A DNA stretch of 54,420 bases from assembly GCF_003601975.1 (NCBI RefSeq), contig NZ_QZWZ01000040.1:1-54420 (forward strand), written 5' to 3'. The notes beneath the pieces were generated by a model. It was not told where the DNA came from and ran no database searches. It worked only from the letters and a program-made list of their open reading frames with translations. Source of the DNA: Mesorhizobium waimense. GTDB lineage: Bacteria > Pseudomonadota > Alphaproteobacteria > Rhizobiales > Rhizobiaceae. Below are positions 52,676-54,420 of this stretch, piece by piece. A program made the translations under genes and the position numbers. Within the stretch, counting starts at the first letter, position 1. Each line of letters starts with the position of its first letter.

Positions 52676-53746
52676 ATGCATGGATTGCCAAAAGAAGTCA
52701 GAAGCTGGATTTACAACTTCTTCTACAACGAGCACTCCGTCGCATATCTGAAAATTGACGCCCAGCTTTGCATAGCTGCGAAGGGCGGTAGCGTTGAACA
52801 TTACGGACTCTCATCGCTTCGCATCGGTAAGCCTGTTGCCGAGCAGCTTGAATTCATGGAAGGTTTGCTGCCTTGCCCGGAGCTTCCATATCATTTGGAC
52901 ATGGTCGAACTGCCCAGCGGGCGTGTCGCGAACCTTCATCTTTTTGCTGACAATGCCTGCGTGTGGCTGCTCTTTCTTGACGCCACTGCCGAACGCGACA
53001 ATAGGCAGCGGCTTCAACAGAAGGCTTATGAAATGACGCTCCTGCAAGAGAGGGAGCGTCAACTCAACGATAAATTGCAATCGACGAACGAGGCGTTGAG
53101 GAAGAGCCAAGAGGGATTGTCGCGTGAATACCAGCGCGCCGAAACCCTACTCCTCAACATTCTTCCGGCGTCGATCGCGGAGCGGTTAAAAGCGCACGAA
53201 CAAATTGCAGACAACCACGCAGAGGTGAGTGTGCTTTTTGCCGACATTGTCGGTTTTACGGAGAGAGCGCGGAGTGTCGGAGCCGAGACGACGCTCGCTA
53301 TTCTAAATTACTTCTTCAAGGCGGCGGATCTGCTCTCGGAACGATACGGCTGCGAAAAGATCAAGACAATCGGCGATTGTGTGATGGCGGTCGCTGGCCT
53401 GCCCGCCGCGCGATCCGATCATGCAGAAGCCCTTGCGCACTATGCACTTGAACTGCGGAAGGCGGTTAAGCGCGAACGCTTCGCAGGAGAACCGCTAAGA
53501 CTCAGAATTGGAATTCACTCAGGACCAATCGTCGCGGGCGTCATTGGCGAAAGGCGGTTTGCCTATGACCTGTGGGGCGACACCGTTAATCTCGCCGCAC
53601 GTATTCAAACGTCCGCGGAGCCCGATGAAATCCGTATTTCGGATGCAACTCACAAACTGCTTGGACCAAATTTTACCTGCGACCCACTCGCGGAAACGGA
53701 ATTGCGCGGTACAGGTCGTGTGCGAATGTGGCGGCTCCCGGCCTGA
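52676..53746 (+). CDS. PAS-like / coiled-coil class III adenylate cyclase
   Basis: 356 residues from ATG 52676, 3 bp after the GTPase stop. Residues 1-105 are PAS-like (FFYNEHSVAYLKIDAQLCIA...ACVWLLFLDATAERDN), 106-155 a coiled coil, then the signalling helix LLLNILPASIAERLKAHEQI typical of class III cyclases. The catalytic domain (about 180-355) has Asp190 (FADIVGFT), Lys230 and Asp234 (KIKTIGDCVMA), and WGDTVNLAARI with the Asp/Asn/Arg set, so cAMP is predicted. It is soluble. The operon context suggests that GTPase state or the envelope protein controls its activity. Confidence 0.9.
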   Translation: MHGLPKEVRSWIYNFFYNEHSVAYLKIDAQLCIAAKGGSVEHYGLSSLRIGKPVAEQLEFMEGLLPCPELPYHLDMVELPSGRVANLHLFADNACVWLLFLDATAERDNRQRLQQKAYEMTLLQERERQLNDKLQSTNEALRKSQEGLSREYQRAETLLLNILPASIAERLKAHEQIADNHAEVSVLFADIVGFTERARSVGAETTLAILNYFFKAADLLSERYGCEKIKTIGDCVMAVAGLPAARSDHAEALAHYALELRKAVKRERFAGEPLRLRIGIHSGPIVAGVIGERRFAYDLWGDTVNLAARIQTSAEPDEIRISDATHKLLGPNFTCDPLAETELRGTGRVRMWRLPA

Positions 53747-54218
53747 TTTGCCGCTTGGCAGTGCCGACCCTGTCGCATTGCATCTCAAGCAACTCATGGT
53801 TTCGGATGTCCGCAGAGGTGCGGTCGACCACCGAGCGATCGCCAAAGGTCTGTCCTGGGTCGACTCAGGACATCGGATCCTCGAAGCAGTCCGTCCAGAG
53901 GAAAATTCGAGGCATTGAAACGACAGACCGCCGTCTCGGGGCCGTTGCAGCGACACGAACCTCCGAACACTTTTTGAAGCCGCTAGCCCTTTCCGCTCAA
54001 GGTTGCGATGGCGCGGTCGGTGAGGGGCAGGCGAAGGTCCGTCAGGGAAATTAGTGCGGCGATTGCGTCGTATTCAATCTGTCGGTCTGCCTACTCCACA
54101 CTAGCCGCGGAGTACGAAAACGCCAGCAACTTTAATGTGTTAGAGCCAACTCAATCGCACAACGACCGTAATTACTCACGCCCTTGTCAGGGGCAAGAAT
54201 CCCTGAATCTATGGGGAT
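53747..54218. other. Intergenic region before the IS66-type transposase
   Basis: About 470 bp. I see no supportable gene. The left end of the IS66-type element should lie here, but I could not identify its inverted repeat or a duplication. Confidence 0.4.
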
Positions 54219-54420
54219 ATGGATCGCACTGATTTGCAGCGTCTGACGAAGGAAGAGTTGATCGATCTGGTGCTGCGGATACAGCGGCCAGAGAAGACAT
54301 CGCGCACGTCGTCCAAGCCACCTTCGAGCGATCGCAAGGCGCGTCGGGACAGGGCAAAGCCTGGCGGCGCTAAGGCGGGTCATAAAGGTCACAGCCGCGC
54401 CATGAGTGAGGATGCCGATC
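54219..54420 (+). mobile_element. IS66-family transposase (TnpC type), N-terminal fragment
   Basis: ATG 54219 opens MDRTDLQRLTKEELIDLVLR followed by the KPPSSDRKARRD segment, the standard N-terminus of IS66-family transposases just ahead of their zinc-binding domain. 67 codons are visible; the catalytic DDE part is outside the window. No tnpA/tnpB genes precede it, so this is either the single-gene ISBst12-like type or a solo copy. Confidence 0.8.

Noticed and set aside
53747..54218. Short frames between the last cyclase and the IS66-type transposase
   Set aside because: No ribosome sites or domains; probably the flank and end of the insertion element.
1..54420. CRISPR array, rRNA genes, riboswitch or replication origin
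   Set aside because: No regularly spaced short repeats, no rRNA-like segments and no known riboswitch cores were noticed; the only strong array is the 408-bp coding repeat.

Overview
The window looks like high-GC DNA (about 62% by eye) from a Hyphomicrobiales/rhizobial alphaproteobacterium, plausibly Mesorhizobium or a relative. Support comes from gene content (rhizobial-type class III cyclases, a NodS/NodB-like fusion, IS630 and IS66 transposases), a rhizobial-type intergenic repeat at about 11.94-12.05 kb, and frequent TTG/GTG starts in tight overlapping operons. All assignments come from reading the sequence; no database was searched.

Layout. (1) 1-6 kb is a mobile, decaying edge: the start of an IS630 transposase, a 5'-truncated hypothetical gene, a 5'-truncated tyrosine recombinase, and a 3' tRNA fragment (probably tRNA-Arg CCT) that looks like an attachment site. 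Then come a Fic AMP-transferase gene with repeated operator-like motifs at its start, msrA, a broken hydrolase gene carrying a Fic gene fragment, and an HD-domain hydrolase. (2) 6.2-8 kb: a class III cyclase with TolB-like and TPR regions. (3) 8.3-34.6 kb: a large surface-polysaccharide-like cluster. It holds two MurG-like glycosyltransferases, two GT4 enzymes, two methyltransferases, a polysaccharide deacetylase, a nucleotide-sugar dehydrogenase, an ABC-exporter-like protein whose ATPase motifs are all degenerate, a cyclic-nucleotide-binding protein, a 30-residue membrane peptide, an MBL hydrolase, a four-gene peptide-type ABC importer, three cyclase-family proteins, a membrane protein, a GNAT enzyme and an unknown protein. 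(4) 34.6-44.8 kb: three more cyclases, namely a HAMP-PAS receptor cyclase paired with a periplasmic binding protein, a ferredoxin-cyclase-Rieske fusion, and a zinc-ribbon/cyclase/AAA/TPR giant followed by a peroxiredoxin-like gene. (5) 45-48 kb: a single-chain glycosyltransferase-methyltransferase-deacetylase. (6) 48.8-53.7 kb: a compact operon of a coiled-coil protein, a membrane-spanning OmpA-domain protein with three 408-bp tandem repeats, a Rab/Ras-like small GTPase and a PAS-coiled-coil cyclase. (7) The window ends in the start of an IS66-type transposase.

How they may work together. Eight class III cyclase or cyclase-like proteins lie within 47.5 kb, each with a different sensory architecture (redox centres, periplasmic ligand, zinc ribbon, AAA/TPR, PAS, GTPase-linked). 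They are interleaved with envelope-glycan genes, a cNMP-binding protein and a possible signal hydrolase. The simplest inference is that cyclic nucleotides control an envelope or surface-glycan programme here. The two best candidates for an undescribed system are the GTPase-OmpA-cyclase operon at 48.8-53.7 kb and the pseudo-ABC exporter with its cNMP-binding partner at 13-17.2 kb.
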